64,000 bases of DNA from Qaidamihabitans albus. Its GTDB lineage: Bacteria > Actinomycetota > Actinomycetes > Mycobacteriales > Pseudonocardiaceae. The position numbers were made by a program, and so were the translations under genes. This document shows, piece after piece, positions 44,823 through 55,408 of this stretch. The stretch's first letter is position 1. Every line of letters starts with the position of its first letter. The notes beneath the pieces are model-generated. The model was not told where the DNA came from and ran no database searches. It saw only the letters and a list, made by a program, of their open reading frames with translations. Location: the NCBI RefSeq assembly GCF_016464705.1, contig NZ_JAEHOB010000006.1:1-64000 (forward strand), given 5' to 3'.

Positions 44823-45587
44823 CTCGGTGTGGCGGTTGGCGAGAGTGTTGGCGAGGTCGGCGAGCTTGACGTTGAGTTCCTGTGACGACCGGCGGAGTAT
44901 GTCGAACGCCTCATCGGCGTCGACCCCGCGGCGCTGCATTAGGATGCCTTTGGCCTGTCCGATCACGTCGCGGCTGCGCAGCGCCTCCCGCAGCTGCACG
45001 TTCTCCACCTCGGCCGCGCCGATGGCCTGTGCCGCGTTCAGCGCGATGGCGGCGTGGGAGGCGAGCAGGAGGGCGACGTCCCGGTCGGCGTCGTCGAGCC
45101 CGTGCGGGCGCAGCGAGTAGATGTTCAGCGCGCCGGCCCTGGGCAGGTCGGTCACCGGTAGCAGTGCCGTGGAGAGCACCGCGTGCACCCCACGCCGCGC
45201 CGCGGCAGGCCCGAATCTGGGCCATTCGGTTCCCTCGGCCAGGGCATCACTGCGCGCCGTGCCGTCGCTCGCCGGGCGCGCGGCGTTCACACACGGACCC
45301 TCGTCGGCCTCGTACTGCAACTCGTCGAGCTCGGCCGCGACCGGATCGGTCCGGACCGGAGTGGTGTAGCGGCCCGCGGAGTCCCGCAGGGTGACGCTCG
45401 CCAGATCCGCACCAGGCACGATCTCCTTGGCGGCAACGACCACGCGTTGCAGCACGTCCGTGACGGTGCGCGCCTCGAGCAGCTGAGCGGCCAGCTTGGT
45501 GAACTGCTGGGCCAGCGGGCCGACCGGGGAGCCGGCATCCGCGACGAACCGGCTCTTCTCCCGGTCCCATTCCTGGTCGGACACCAT
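44817..45587 (-). CDS. GAF-ANTAR domain transcription antitermination regulator
   Basis: The 256-residue protein has a GAF sensor domain (about 30-170, with VTLRDSAGRYTTPVRTDP and LQYEADEGPCVNAAR) and a C-terminal three-helix ANTAR domain (NVQLREALRSRDVIGQAKGILMQRRGVDADEAFDILRRSSQELNVKLADLANTL). ANTAR binds dual RNA hairpins to prevent termination. The GAF domain senses a small molecule or redox state; here it has no obvious haem ligand. No partner operon with ANTAR hairpins is apparent nearby. Confidence 0.93.
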   Translation of the reverse strand: MVSDQEWDREKSRFVADAGSPVGPLAQQFTKLAAQLLEARTVTDVLQRVVVAAKEIVPGADLASVTLRDSAGRYTTPVRTDPVAAELDELQYEADEGPCVNAARPASDGTARSDALAEGTEWPRFGPAAARRGVHAVLSTALLPVTDLPRAGALNIYSLRPHGLDDADRDVALLLASHAAIALNAAQAIGAAEVENVQLREALRSRDVIGQAKGILMQRRGVDADEAFDILRRSSQELNVKLADLANTLANRHTEL

Positions 45588-45663
45588 CGACGTACCTCGT
45601 TTCCGATCGGGTTCGGCCCTCCGCGTGCCGCATGCCCGGCAGAGTTCCCCGGCCGCGGTGACG

Positions 45664-46776
45664 TCATGCCTCCGGGCGGTCAGCGGGCTCGCGGTGCTCG
45701 GCCAGCAGTTGCGCGAGCGTGTGCACCGGCGAGGTGTCGAGCTTGTGCCGGTGGGCGTCGTAGCGGTCGCGAGTGGTCCGGATGTCGGCGTGGCCGAGCA
45801 GGTCCTGCACCTTCTGCACGGGCACGTTGTGCGCGAGCAGCAGCGTTCCCGTGGTCCGCCGCGCAGTATGCGGGGAGATGCTGTCGGCCGCGGCCAGCCC
45901 GGCCTGCCGCGCGAAGCGCCGTAGCGCCTGCCAGACGTCGCGCTGCCGCAGCGCCTTGCCGCCTGCCTTGGCGGTGTCGTGCGGATGCGGTGTCGTCGCG
46001 AGCAGCGGGCCGGTCAGCCGCTCCGGCGGCACGCCCACCCGCTCGCCCCGGACGGCCAGATAGCTCGCGAGTGGCCGCAGCGCCGGTGCGACCACCGGCA
46101 CGAAGTCGCGCTGGCCGCCCTTGCCGGTGTAGCGGAGGATCGTGTGCCCGGAGTCGGTGCCGAGGTCGGCCACCGTCGCCGTGGTGATTCCCGACACCCG
46201 CAGCCCGGTGTAGAACAGCAACGCCACGAGGGCCGCATCACGCCAGGACGCCTCCGTGCCGTTGCGCCTGGCTCTGGCTTCGACGTGGTCGAGCAGTGCC
46301 GCCGCGGAGTGCTCGTCCAGGGCAGGCAGCGGAGAGGCCTTGGCCCGCTTCGGTCGGGTGACCGCGCCGATCGGGTTGGCATCGGCCACGTCGTTCGACT
46401 GCAGGTAGCGGTACCAGCTCGAGACGCCGGCGAGCGTGCGCGCGAGCGTCGAGGGCGCGGCCGGACGGGGCAGGCCGTCGCGTCCGGTGACGGTCAGCGT
46501 CGATTTCCAGGCATCGACGTCGGCTCGCCGCGCGCGCAGCGGGTCGAGTCCGTTGCGGGCACACCAGGACAGCCATGCCGCGAGGTCGGCGTAGTAGGCC
46601 CGGCGCGTGTGCTCGCTCTTGTCCGAGGCCAGCCACAGCATCGTCACGTGACGAATCGCGTATCGATCCGTGGGGTCGGCGGGAGGCAGCGCAGGCAGCA
46701 GCTCGACCGCTTCGGCGAGCTCGTGGTGCGTCGCATCTCGCCTGATCAGGGCACCGGATGGGGGCATGTCGATCAT
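45664..46776 (-). CDS. Tyrosine recombinase/integrase
   Basis: The 370-residue protein has an N-terminal SAM-like core-binding domain (about 40-140) and a catalytic domain with all the residues present: Arg193 in YTGLRVSG, Lys219 in GKGGQRDF, His303 and Arg306 in HTARRTTG, His329 in LLGHADIRTT and the nucleophile Tyr339. It is not XerC/XerD by overall spacing and resembles stand-alone actinobacterial integrases. No excisionase, relaxase or phage gene is adjacent, and no tRNA lies nearby, so it may be a remnant of an integrated element or a domesticated recombinase. It has two close ATGs at its start. Confidence 0.9.
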   Translation of the reverse strand: MIDMPPSGALIRRDATHHELAEAVELLPALPPADPTDRYAIRHVTMLWLASDKSEHTRRAYYADLAAWLSWCARNGLDPLRARRADVDAWKSTLTVTGRDGLPRPAAPSTLARTLAGVSSWYRYLQSNDVADANPIGAVTRPKRAKASPLPALDEHSAAALLDHVEARARRNGTEASWRDAALVALLFYTGLRVSGITTATVADLGTDSGHTILRYTGKGGQRDFVPVVAPALRPLASYLAVRGERVGVPPERLTGPLLATTPHPHDTAKAGGKALRQRDVWQALRRFARQAGLAAADSISPHTARRTTGTLLLAHNVPVQKVQDLLGHADIRTTRDRYDAHRHKLDTSPVHTLAQLLAEHREPADRPEA

Positions 46777-46916
46777 CGATCGCGATTGTGCCCTGTCCTC
46801 GTCGCAAAAAGTGGGAAAAGATGTCGGTGCCGTGTCGATTCGCCGGGGGCTTGTTCGACGCGTTCGCAGAAGCCGGAAGAGGGACCGGCCGACACCGAGC
46901 AGAAGGAGATCCCACG

Positions 46917-47342
46917 ATGCGTTTCATGATGATCGTCAAGGCAAACGCGGACTCGGAGGCGGGCGTGCTGCCGTCCGAGCAGGAGCTCGCCGAGATGGGC
47001 AGGTACAACGAGGAGCTGGTCAAGGCTGGGGTGCTGCTCGACGGCAACGGCCTGCAGGCCAGCTCGAACGGTGCCAGGGTCCAGTTCACCGACAAGGGCA
47101 AGACGACCGTCGTGGACGGGCCTTTCACCGAGACCAAGGAGCTCGTCGCGGGTTACTGGATCATCGACGTGAAGTCGAAGGACGAAGCGATCGAGTGGGC
47201 CAAGCGGGTGCCGTTCGGACCGGGCGGCGAGATCGAGATCCGCAAGGTTGCCGAGGCCGAGGACTTCGGGGACAACTTCACCCCCGAGCTCCGGGAGGCG
47301 GAGGACCGCCTCCGCGAGAAGATCGCCGGGCAGCAGAGCTGA
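46917..47342 (+). CDS. YCII/DGPF-domain protein
   Basis: The 141-residue protein has MRFMMIVKANADSEAGVLPSEQEL and the motif VVDGPFTETKELVAGYWIIDVKS, the DGPF signature of YCII-related proteins. AGAAGGAG lies 6-7 nt before the ATG. It precedes the ECF sigma gene by 50 bp in the arrangement characteristic of ECF42-type sigma factors, whose partners are DGPF proteins. The biochemical role is unknown. Confidence 0.92.
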   Translation: MRFMMIVKANADSEAGVLPSEQELAEMGRYNEELVKAGVLLDGNGLQASSNGARVQFTDKGKTTVVDGPFTETKELVAGYWIIDVKSKDEAIEWAKRVPFGPGGEIEIRKVAEAEDFGDNFTPELREAEDRLREKIAGQQS

Positions 47343-47391
47343 GCTGGTACCGCTTGCCGTGACCACCGCGCGACTGCTGTGATTGGCGGTT

Positions 47392-48645
47392 GTGACGGCA
47401 ACGGACGCTCAGCGGGCCATCGAGGCGGTCTGGCGGATCGAGGCAGCGCGCCTCATCGCCGGCCTCGCGAGGATGACGCACGATGTGGGCAGCGCCGAGG
47501 AACTCGCGCAGGACGCGCTCGTGGCGGCGCTGGAACAGTGGCCGGAGTCAGGCGTCCCGGACAACCCGGGCGCCTGGCTCATGGCCGTGGCCAAGCGCCG
47601 CGCCATCGATCAGTTCCGCAGGCAGGAACGCCTCGATCGAAAGGTCGCGGAACTCGGCCACGACCTGGAGAGCCGGCAGGAGGCGGTCGAGCCCGACCTC
47701 GACGATGACATCGGCGACGACCTGCTGAGGCTGGTCTTCACCGCCTGCCACCCGGTGCTCTCCACGGAGGCACGTGTGGCGCTCACGCTACGCCTGCTCG
47801 GCGGGCTGGCCACCGACGAGATCGCACGGGCGTTCCTGGTACCCGAGGCGACCGTCGCCCAGCGCATCGTGCGCGCCAAGAAGACCCTGGCGAAGAAGCA
47901 GGTCCCCTTCGAGGTACCGCACGGAGACGAGCTGGACGCGCGGCTTTCGTCCGTACTCGAGGTCGTCTACCTGATCTTCAACGAAGGTTACGCGGCGACA
48001 GCAGGTGATGACTGGATGCGGCCGGAGCTGTGTGCGGACGCCCTGCGGCTCAGCCGGATGCTCGCCGAACTCGCCGTCAAGGAACCGGAGGTGCACGGCC
48101 TCGTCGCGTTGCTGGAGATCCAGGCCTCCCGCACCCGGGCCAGGGTCGGCCCGGACGGTGAGCCGGTGCTGCTGCTCGATCAGGACCGGTCACGCTGGGA
48201 CCAGCTGCTCATCCGCCGTGGCCTGGCCGCGCTCCAGCGCGCCGAAGAGCTGGGCGGCGCGCCGGGCCCCTACGCGCTGCAGGCCGCGATCGCCGCCTGC
48301 CACGCTCGCGCCCGGACTCCGGAGGAGACGGACTGGGTCCGTATCGCGGCGCTCTACAGCATGCTCGCGCAGCGCATGCCCTCACCCGTCGTGGAGCTCA
48401 ACCGCGCGGTGGCGCTGGGCATGGCCTTCGGGCCGGAAACCGGCCTGGAACTCGTCGACGAACTAACCGGCGTACCGGCGCTCAAGGACTACCACCTGCT
48501 GCCCAGCGTGCGGGGTGACCTGCTCGGCAAGCTCGGCCGGTACGAGGAGGCCCGGATGGAGTTCGAGCGGGCGGCCGCACTCACCCGCAACGAACGCGAG
48601 CGGCGACTCCTCCTCGAACGCGCGCAGGCGGCCGGAAAGAAGTGA
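47392..48645 (+). CDS. ECF sigma factor, ECF42-like with C-terminal TPR-type extension
   Basis: The 417-residue protein has sigma-70 region 2 (IEAARLIAGLARMTHDVGSAEELAQDALVAALEQWP), region 4 (LRLLGGLATDEIARAFLVPEATVAQRIVRAKKTL) and a roughly 230-residue helical C-terminal domain ending LPSVRGDLLGKLGRYEEARMEFERAAALTRNERER. This matches the ECF42 group, which lacks a classic anti-sigma factor and is controlled through its C-terminal extension. GTG 47392 and TTG 47383 are alternative starts. It is paired with the DGPF gene upstream, its likely target. Confidence 0.92.
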   Translation: MTATDAQRAIEAVWRIEAARLIAGLARMTHDVGSAEELAQDALVAALEQWPESGVPDNPGAWLMAVAKRRAIDQFRRQERLDRKVAELGHDLESRQEAVEPDLDDDIGDDLLRLVFTACHPVLSTEARVALTLRLLGGLATDEIARAFLVPEATVAQRIVRAKKTLAKKQVPFEVPHGDELDARLSSVLEVVYLIFNEGYAATAGDDWMRPELCADALRLSRMLAELAVKEPEVHGLVALLEIQASRTRARVGPDGEPVLLLDQDRSRWDQLLIRRGLAALQRAEELGGAPGPYALQAAIAACHARARTPEETDWVRIAALYSMLAQRMPSPVVELNRAVALGMAFGPETGLELVDELTGVPALKDYHLLPSVRGDLLGKLGRYEEARMEFERAAALTRNERERRLLLERAQAAGKK

Positions 48646-48668
48646 GCGGGCGTGGCGGCTGAGCGGCA

Positions 48669-49617
48669 TCAGCCCGGCGCGTAGCGCGCGGTGAGCTCGG
48701 CGCCGATCCGGGCAAGCTCGGCGCGCACCGGCTCGGAGTCGATCACCTCCACCTGATCGCCCCAGCCGGCGAGGTACTGCGCGATCGACAGTGGTGTCGG
48801 CGCGGCGACCCGCACCCGGGTACGACCGTCGTCCAGGGTTTCCCCGACCTCGCAGTGGCGGCCGAACTGGCCCCGCAGCACCCAGACGAACCGGTCGTGG
48901 ACGAGCACGGTCGCCGATTCGAGCGAGCGCTTCCGCTCGACATCGCCGACGACACGCTGCCAGGCCCGCGACAGCTCGAAGTCGTCCGGCCGGTCGGCCA
49001 CGATCTCGGTGACCGTCGCTTCGAGGGTCCGGTCGATCCGGAAGGTCCGCTGGCCCTTGTCGGTCCCGGCCACCAGGTACCAGATGTCGTCCTTGTCGAT
49101 GAGCCCCCACGGGTCGATCAGCCGCCTGGACTCCTCCCGCGTACGGCCCGCGTAGGTCAGCCACACCTTCCGCCTGCGCACCACGGCGTTCTGCAGCACG
49201 TCGACCAGCTCGGGTCGCCCGCGATCCGACTCGCCCCACCCGGCCGGGTCGACCAGCACGGCGCTCGCGGCTGCCTCGGCGTCGGCACGGAAAGTCGGGG
49301 GGGAGCGCCCGTACCAGCTTGCGCAGCGCCGACTTCACCTCCGGCGCCACCGCCGCCGCGGGGCCTGCGAGCAGGAACAACGCCTGCGCCTCGGGCGCGG
49401 TGAGGCCGGTGAGGTCGGTACGGGCGCCGCCGACAAGTGACCAGCCGCCGCCCCGGCCCTGCTGCGGGTACACCGGCACACCGGCGGCGGAGAGCGCCTC
49501 CAGGTCGCGGCGCGCGGTGGCCACCGACACCTCGAGTTCCCCGGCCAGCTCGGCGGCGGTCACCCGGCCACGGGTCTGCATCAGCAACAGGGTGGCGACG
49601 AGCCGGTCAGCGCGCAT
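48669..49617 (-). pseudogene. WYL (YafY-type) regulator with a frameshift in a G7 run
   Basis: The N-terminal frame from ATG 49617 has the winged HTH (LVATLLLMQTRGRVTAAELAGELEVSVATARRDLEALSAAG) and runs to LRKLVRALPP. The WYL and C-terminal part (FRADAEAAASAVLVDPAGW, then DIWYLVAGTDKGQRTFRIDRT) is in another frame ending at 48669. The frames join cleanly if one base is removed from the plus-strand run of seven G at 49297-49303. This may be a sequencing error, a recent mutation or slippage. With the frame restored it would be a standard regulator of about 315 residues, probably acting at 49635-49661. Confidence 0.75.
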
Positions 49618-49634
49618 GAGTTCAGTCTCGCAAA

Positions 49635-49661
49635 CAAAGTGCTCATTCGGTGAGCACTTTG
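49635..49661. promoter_or_regulatory. Perfect operator palindrome between the WYL and VOC genes
   Basis: CAAAGTGCTCA (49635-49645) and TGAGCACTTTG (49651-49661) are perfect inverted repeats with the 5-bp spacer TTCGG. The site sits between divergent regulator and VOC genes. It is the likely binding site of the WYL regulator. Confidence 0.75.
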
Positions 49662-49703
49662 CCGCGCAGGATGGGTTCCACCGACTTCGAGAGGACGACT
49701 CAG

Positions 49704-50120
49704 ATGCTCAGAGGGCTCGCCACCGTCTCGTTCTACGCCGATGACCCTGCCGCCGCCGGGCGGTGGTACGCCGAGGTGCTGGGCTTCGAGGCGTACTACA
49801 CGTACCCGCACGAGGGGCCGCCCGCCTACATCGAGTTCCGCATCGGCGACTACGAGCACGAGCTCGGGTTCATCGACGCCCGCTACGCACCGCGCCGCGA
49901 CCCGGCCCAGCCGTCCGGCTGCATCGCGTACTGGCACGTCGACGACCTCCAGGCGGCGCTCGACCGCCTGCTGGCGCTTGGCGCCGAGCAACACCAGCCG
50001 ATCACCCGGCACGGGGACGGGTCGGGCTTCTCAACCGCATCTGTGGTCGATCCGTTCGGCAACATCGTCGGCATCATGACCAACCCGCACTACCTGTCGG
50101 TGCTGGATGGCCGGCCGTAG
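49704..50120 (+). CDS. VOC-family protein
   Basis: The 138-residue protein reads LATVSFYADDPAAAGRWYAEVLGFEAYYTYP, IAYWHVDDLQAALDRLLALGAE and STASVVDPFGNIVGIMTNPHY, the two-module VOC fold. It is divergent from the WYL regulator with the palindrome between, a frequent actinobacterial cassette in which the VOC gene is the target. The downstream YdeI gene starts 17 bp after its stop and is likely in the same operon. The substrate is unknown. Confidence 0.9.
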   Translation: MLRGLATVSFYADDPAAAGRWYAEVLGFEAYYTYPHEGPPAYIEFRIGDYEHELGFIDARYAPRRDPAQPSGCIAYWHVDDLQAALDRLLALGAEQHQPITRHGDGSGFSTASVVDPFGNIVGIMTNPHYLSVLDGRP

Positions 50121-50136
50121 CGGAACGGGAGTGCAC

Positions 50137-50724
50137 ATGGAGACAGTCGACGGTGCTGACGTCCTCGGTTTCACCGGCCCCGCGCAGTGGGAGTCATGGC
50201 TGGCCGAGCACCACGACCGGACTGCGGGCGTCTGGGTGAAGATCGCCAAGAAGGGTTCGGGCCGGACCTCGGTCACGCTCGCCGAGGCACTCGATGTCGC
50301 CCTGTGCTACGGCTGGATCGACAGCCGGCGCAAGACCTACGACGAACATCACTACCTGCAAAGGTACTCGCCTCGCCGGCCGGGCAGTTCCTGGTCGCAG
50401 GTCAACGTCGGCAAGGTCGAGGCGCTGACCGCCGCGGGCCGGATGCGGGAACCCGGCCTCGCGGCGATCAGCGCAGCGAAGGCGGACGGCCGCTGGGAGG
50501 CCGCATACCAGTCGCAGCGCGACGCCACCGTTCCGCCCGACCTCGCGGACGCGCTGGCCCGCGACGAGCGGGCGCGGAAGCGCTTCGAGCTCCTCGGCAG
50601 GACCGATCGGTACGCCCTGTTGCTCCGGCTCATGAAGGCGAAGACGCCCGGCGGCAGAGCCACCCGGCTCGAACAGATCGTCGCGTCCCTGGCGCAGGTC
50701 AGCGCAGATGCGCGAGCACGTTGA
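50137..50724 (+). CDS. YdeI/OmpD-associated family protein
   Basis: The 195-residue protein starts with LGFTGPAQWESWLAEHHDRTAGVWVKIAKKGSG and has LCYGWIDSRRKTYDEHHYLQRYSPRRPGSSWSQVNVGKVEAL, the YdeI family hallmark. ATG 50137 has a GGGAG site 6 nt upstream; an earlier ATG (50107) would overlap the VOC gene. The function is poorly known, with family links to peptide-stress resistance. It overlaps the convergent VOC gene by 26 bp. Confidence 0.88.
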   Translation: METVDGADVLGFTGPAQWESWLAEHHDRTAGVWVKIAKKGSGRTSVTLAEALDVALCYGWIDSRRKTYDEHHYLQRYSPRRPGSSWSQVNVGKVEALTAAGRMREPGLAAISAAKADGRWEAAYQSQRDATVPPDLADALARDERARKRFELLGRTDRYALLLRLMKAKTPGGRATRLEQIVASLAQVSADARAR

Positions 50725-51058
50725 CTACCGTGCCACCGGGGTCCTCCACGAAGAAGCGGCGGACGCCCCACGCCTCGTCGGTGAGGGGGTAGACGATACG
50801 CAGTCCCCGGCGCACCGCCTCGGCGTGCACCGCATCGACCGTCGCCGGTTCGCCCACGTCGATCCCGAATCGAGGAGGAGGGTCCTCCATCCCGTGTGGA
50901 GGAACGATGACCTGCGCCGTGGGGTTGGTCGGTGACTGCATGCACAGCACCGGATTTTCCATCGCGACCTCGAGCCCGAACACCTCGGCGTAGAAGTCCC
51001 GGGACGCGGCGAGATCGTCTCCGTCAGCGTAGGGGTGAATTCTCCTGATCAGCACCAC
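50699..51058 (-). CDS. VOC-family protein
   Basis: The 119-residue protein reads RIHPYADGDDLAASRDFYAEVFGLEVAME and VDAVHAEAVRRGLRIVYPLTDEAWGVRRFFVEDPGGTVVNVLAHL, a standard VOC domain. It is convergent with the YdeI gene and ends 54 bp before the Rox gene on the same strand. It is the third VOC gene in 9 kb. Metal ligands are only partly conserved; the substrate is unknown. Confidence 0.88.
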   Translation of the reverse strand: MVLIRRIHPYADGDDLAASRDFYAEVFGLEVAMENPVLCMQSPTNPTAQVIVPPHGMEDPPPRFGIDVGEPATVDAVHAEAVRRGLRIVYPLTDEAWGVRRFFVEDPGGTVVNVLAHLR

Positions 51059-51112
51059 TCCACCATCGCAGCCACAGGCACCGGCCGGCTTGGACGAATC
51101 GGAACTGCGCGC

Positions 51113-52774
<1,662 letters not shown>

Positions 52775-52829
52775 TCACGTATCGCCAGGACGCCGTGTCA
52801 CCCGGGCTGCCGATTCCGGGGGAGGGGCC

Positions 52830-53690
52830 GTGACCGACACACCGACCGTTGACTCGTCCAACACCGATCAATTCCGCTCCTGGGACGGCGGCAGCGGAGA
52901 ATTCTGGACCTCGCGCGCCGAACGTTTCGACCAGGGCATGGCCGGCTACCACGGTGAGCTGTTGACAGCAGCCGGCATCCAGCAGGATTCGCTGGTCCTG
53001 GACATCGGATGCGGCAGCGGCCAGGTCACTCGCGATGCGGCCCGCATCGCCCACGAAGGTTCAGCGCTGGGCGTCGACCTGTCGTCAACGCTGCTGGACC
53101 TCGCGCGCGCACTGGCCGAGAAGGACCAGTTGACCAACGCGACGTTCGTCCAAGCAGATGCGCAAGTCCACGACTTCGGTGAGTCGCTCTTCGACGTCGC
53201 CGTCAGCCGGCACGGCACGATGTTCTTCGGCGATCGGCAGGCGGCGTTCGCCAACATCGCGCGCACGATCCGGCCAGGCGGCCGATTCGTGCAGCTGACT
53301 TGGCAAGCGCTCGACCGCAACGAGGGCATCAGCACGTTCCGTACGATCGCGTCCGGCGGTCGAGAACCGCCACCGCCATCCCCCGAGGCTCCAACACCAT
53401 TCTCGCTGAGCGACCCCGACCGAGTGCGTCAACTGCTGCGCGCAGCAGGATTCGTCGACGTCGAGGTGACAGGCCTGACCGTCCCCATGTACTACGGCCG
53501 TGATATCGACGATGCATTCGACTTCATCGCCAGCCACTTTGCCCCGGCCTTCGGGAAACTCGACGACGAATCCCGGGCCAAGGCCCTCGATACCCTTAAA
53601 GTCGACATCGCCGACCACCTCACCGACCGAGGTGTGCTGTACGGCGCAGCACACTGGCTGTTCTGCGCCCGGCGAACAGGCCGAAGTTGA
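52830..53690 (+). CDS. Class I SAM-dependent methyltransferase
   Basis: The 286-residue protein has motif I VLDIGCGSGQVTRDAA (about 56-71), GVDLSSTLLDLARALA (motif II Asp), FVQADAQVHDF and SRHGTMFFGDRQAAFANIARTIRPGGRFVQLTW. It is UbiE/small-molecule-like, not a DNA or rRNA enzyme. GTG 52830 is preceded by GGGGGAGGGG. It is divergent from rox and may be transcribed from the RAE region. Its closest visible relative is the gene at 53738-54511 on the opposite strand. The substrate is unknown. Confidence 0.85.
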   Translation: MTDTPTVDSSNTDQFRSWDGGSGEFWTSRAERFDQGMAGYHGELLTAAGIQQDSLVLDIGCGSGQVTRDAARIAHEGSALGVDLSSTLLDLARALAEKDQLTNATFVQADAQVHDFGESLFDVAVSRHGTMFFGDRQAAFANIARTIRPGGRFVQLTWQALDRNEGISTFRTIASGGREPPPPSPEAPTPFSLSDPDRVRQLLRAAGFVDVEVTGLTVPMYYGRDIDDAFDFIASHFAPAFGKLDDESRAKALDTLKVDIADHLTDRGVLYGAAHWLFCARRTGRS

Positions 53691-53737
53691 CCAGGATGTC
53701 GGTGGCGTCGCCTGCGCAACGTCGGCGGCAGCGCGGG

Positions 53738-54511
53738 TCAATGTCGACGCGCGGTGACCAGCCAGGCACCGGAGTCGAGCCACACTCCCTCCCCGGTGTC
53801 ATGGGCGTCGAGCATGGCCAGCAGCCGGTCGAGAGCACGGGCGGTCGCCGCCGCGTCCAGGTCGGCGAGCAGGTCCTTGACCATCCGTAGCTCGAACAGG
53901 GCGTCGCGGGCGCTGACCGCGTCCGGGCCGTAGTAGATCGGCTCGCGTACCTCGGTGATGTCGACCGCGGTGAAGCCGGCAGCGGTCAGCACGCCGGCCG
54001 CGACGGTCGTATCAGCCAGCGAGAAGGTGTCCTCACCGAGCCCAGCCGGCACCTTCCCACCGACCAGCGCCTGTCGGATCGCGCTGGACCACTCCTGGCG
54101 GTCGTCGGCCTGCCACACCAGCTGCACCAGCCGCGCCCCCGGCCGCAACGCCGACCCAATGTTGGCGAACGCCGCGACCGGGTCGGTGAAGAACATCGTG
54201 CCGAACCGGCTGATCCCCAGGGTGAAATGCTCCGGCGCGAAGCGGTGGAACTGGGCATCGGCTCGCTCGAAGCTGACGTTGTGGATTCCCTCCTCTTCGC
54301 TCAGCCGGCGGGCGCGGTCCACCATCGGTCCGGACAGATCAACGCCGAGGGCGCTCCCCGGGTGCGCGGATCTACCCGCCTCCCGCGTGGTCTGTCCGGT
54401 GCCGCAGCCGATGTCGAGCACGCGATCGCCGGTTCCGACGTCGGCGGCCGCTCGCAGCCGCGCGTTGTAGCGGCTCAGCTCGGCGTCGTAGTCGAACAAG
54501 TCAGCCGCCAC
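53738..54511 (-). CDS. Class I SAM-dependent methyltransferase, paralogue of the neighbour
   Basis: The 257-residue protein has VLDIGCGTGQTTREAGR, GVDLSGPMVDRARRLSEEEGI, FERADAQFHRF and SRFGTMFFTDPVAAFANIGSALRPGARLVQLVW, paralleling 52830-53690 motif by motif. The start is probably GTG 54511, overlapping the LLM gene stop by 11 bp, so translation is coupled to it. The two paralogues converge with 47 bp between them. Its partner may methylate a product of the LLM enzyme, but this is not shown. Confidence 0.85.
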   Translation of the reverse strand: MAADLFDYDAELSRYNARLRAAADVGTGDRVLDIGCGTGQTTREAGRSAHPGSALGVDLSGPMVDRARRLSEEEGIHNVSFERADAQFHRFAPEHFTLGISRFGTMFFTDPVAAFANIGSALRPGARLVQLVWQADDRQEWSSAIRQALVGGKVPAGLGEDTFSLADTTVAAGVLTAAGFTAVDITEVREPIYYGPDAVSARDALFELRMVKDLLADLDAAATARALDRLLAMLDAHDTGEGVWLDSGAWLVTARRH

Positions 54512-55379
54512 CCGGACTCGCTGGGCCGTCGCGGAGTACCCCGCGCACCGTGTCGAGCGGAACGCCGGGCGGGAACTCCGGCAGCCACCAGGTCGCACCC
54601 GCTGCGGCGTACGGCAGGGGGTCGGCGTCGAAGGGCAGGCTGATGGCGATGTCGTACGCGCCGGTCTCGCCCATTCTGAGGTCGGTGATGGTGGCGACGA
54701 CCTCGGCGAGTTGGTCCGGGTGCTCGAGATTGGCCGGGAAGAAGCCGTCGAGCCGGGCGGCTCGGCGGATCGGCTTGACATTGCCGGGGAATCCGGCGGC
54801 CCATACCGGCACGCCGGGCTTCTGGACCGGTCGGGGCAGGAATTCGATGTCGTCGACGGTGTAGTGCTCTTCGCGGTGGTGCACCGGCTCGCCGGACCAG
54901 GCGGCGGCCAGGATCACCAGGGACTCGTCGAGCATCTGGCCGCGCCGCCGGTCGTCGAGCTGCTCGCCGGTCTTGGAGAGCTCGCCGCCGAACCGATCAC
55001 TGCCGATGCCGACGCCGAGGGTGAGTCGACCGTCGCTGAGCCGATCCAGTGTCGCGGTCTCCCGAGCGACCTTGGTCGGCCGACGGCGGGGAAGTGGCGA
55101 CACCATCGGGCCGAGCCGCAGCCGTTCGGTCGTGGTAGCGATGGCTGTCAACGCGATCCACGGGTCGGCGAGTTGCCGGACCGGCGCCCGCCAGTACAAC
55201 TGATCCCACACGAAGCAGCCGTCCCAACCGGCCGCCTCCGCGTCGGCGGCCAGTCGCGCGACCACTCTCGGGTCGGCGAGATCGTCGAAGAGCGGCAGCC
55301 AGAGTGCTGACCGTAGCCGGCTCACGGGCGGTCTCGTGCCGTCGTCACGGTCATACCGGTTCTCCTTCGTACTCGTCAT
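54501..55379 (-). CDS. LLM-class flavin or F420-dependent oxidoreductase
   Basis: The 292-residue luciferase-fold protein has ALWLPLFDDLADPRVVARLAADAEAAGWDGCFVWDQLYW, LRLGPMVSPLPRRRPTKVARETATLDRLSDGRLTLGVGIGSD, and VPVWAAGFPGN. This is the F420/FMN-dependent LLM group often acting on small organic substrates. It is shorter than the family's 330-400 residues but complete in fold. It is coupled to the methyltransferase gene, which may act on its product. A 6-bp inverted repeat lies upstream (55409-55427). Confidence 0.85.
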   Translation of the reverse strand: MTSTKENRYDRDDGTRPPVSRLRSALWLPLFDDLADPRVVARLAADAEAAGWDGCFVWDQLYWRAPVRQLADPWIALTAIATTTERLRLGPMVSPLPRRRPTKVARETATLDRLSDGRLTLGVGIGSDRFGGELSKTGEQLDDRRRGQMLDESLVILAAAWSGEPVHHREEHYTVDDIEFLPRPVQKPGVPVWAAGFPGNVKPIRRAARLDGFFPANLEHPDQLAEVVATITDLRMGETGAYDIAISLPFDADPLPYAAAGATWWLPEFPPGVPLDTVRGVLRDGPASPGGG

Positions 55380-55408
55380 TCACCTGTTGGCAGGCTAAGC
55401 CGGAGCAT

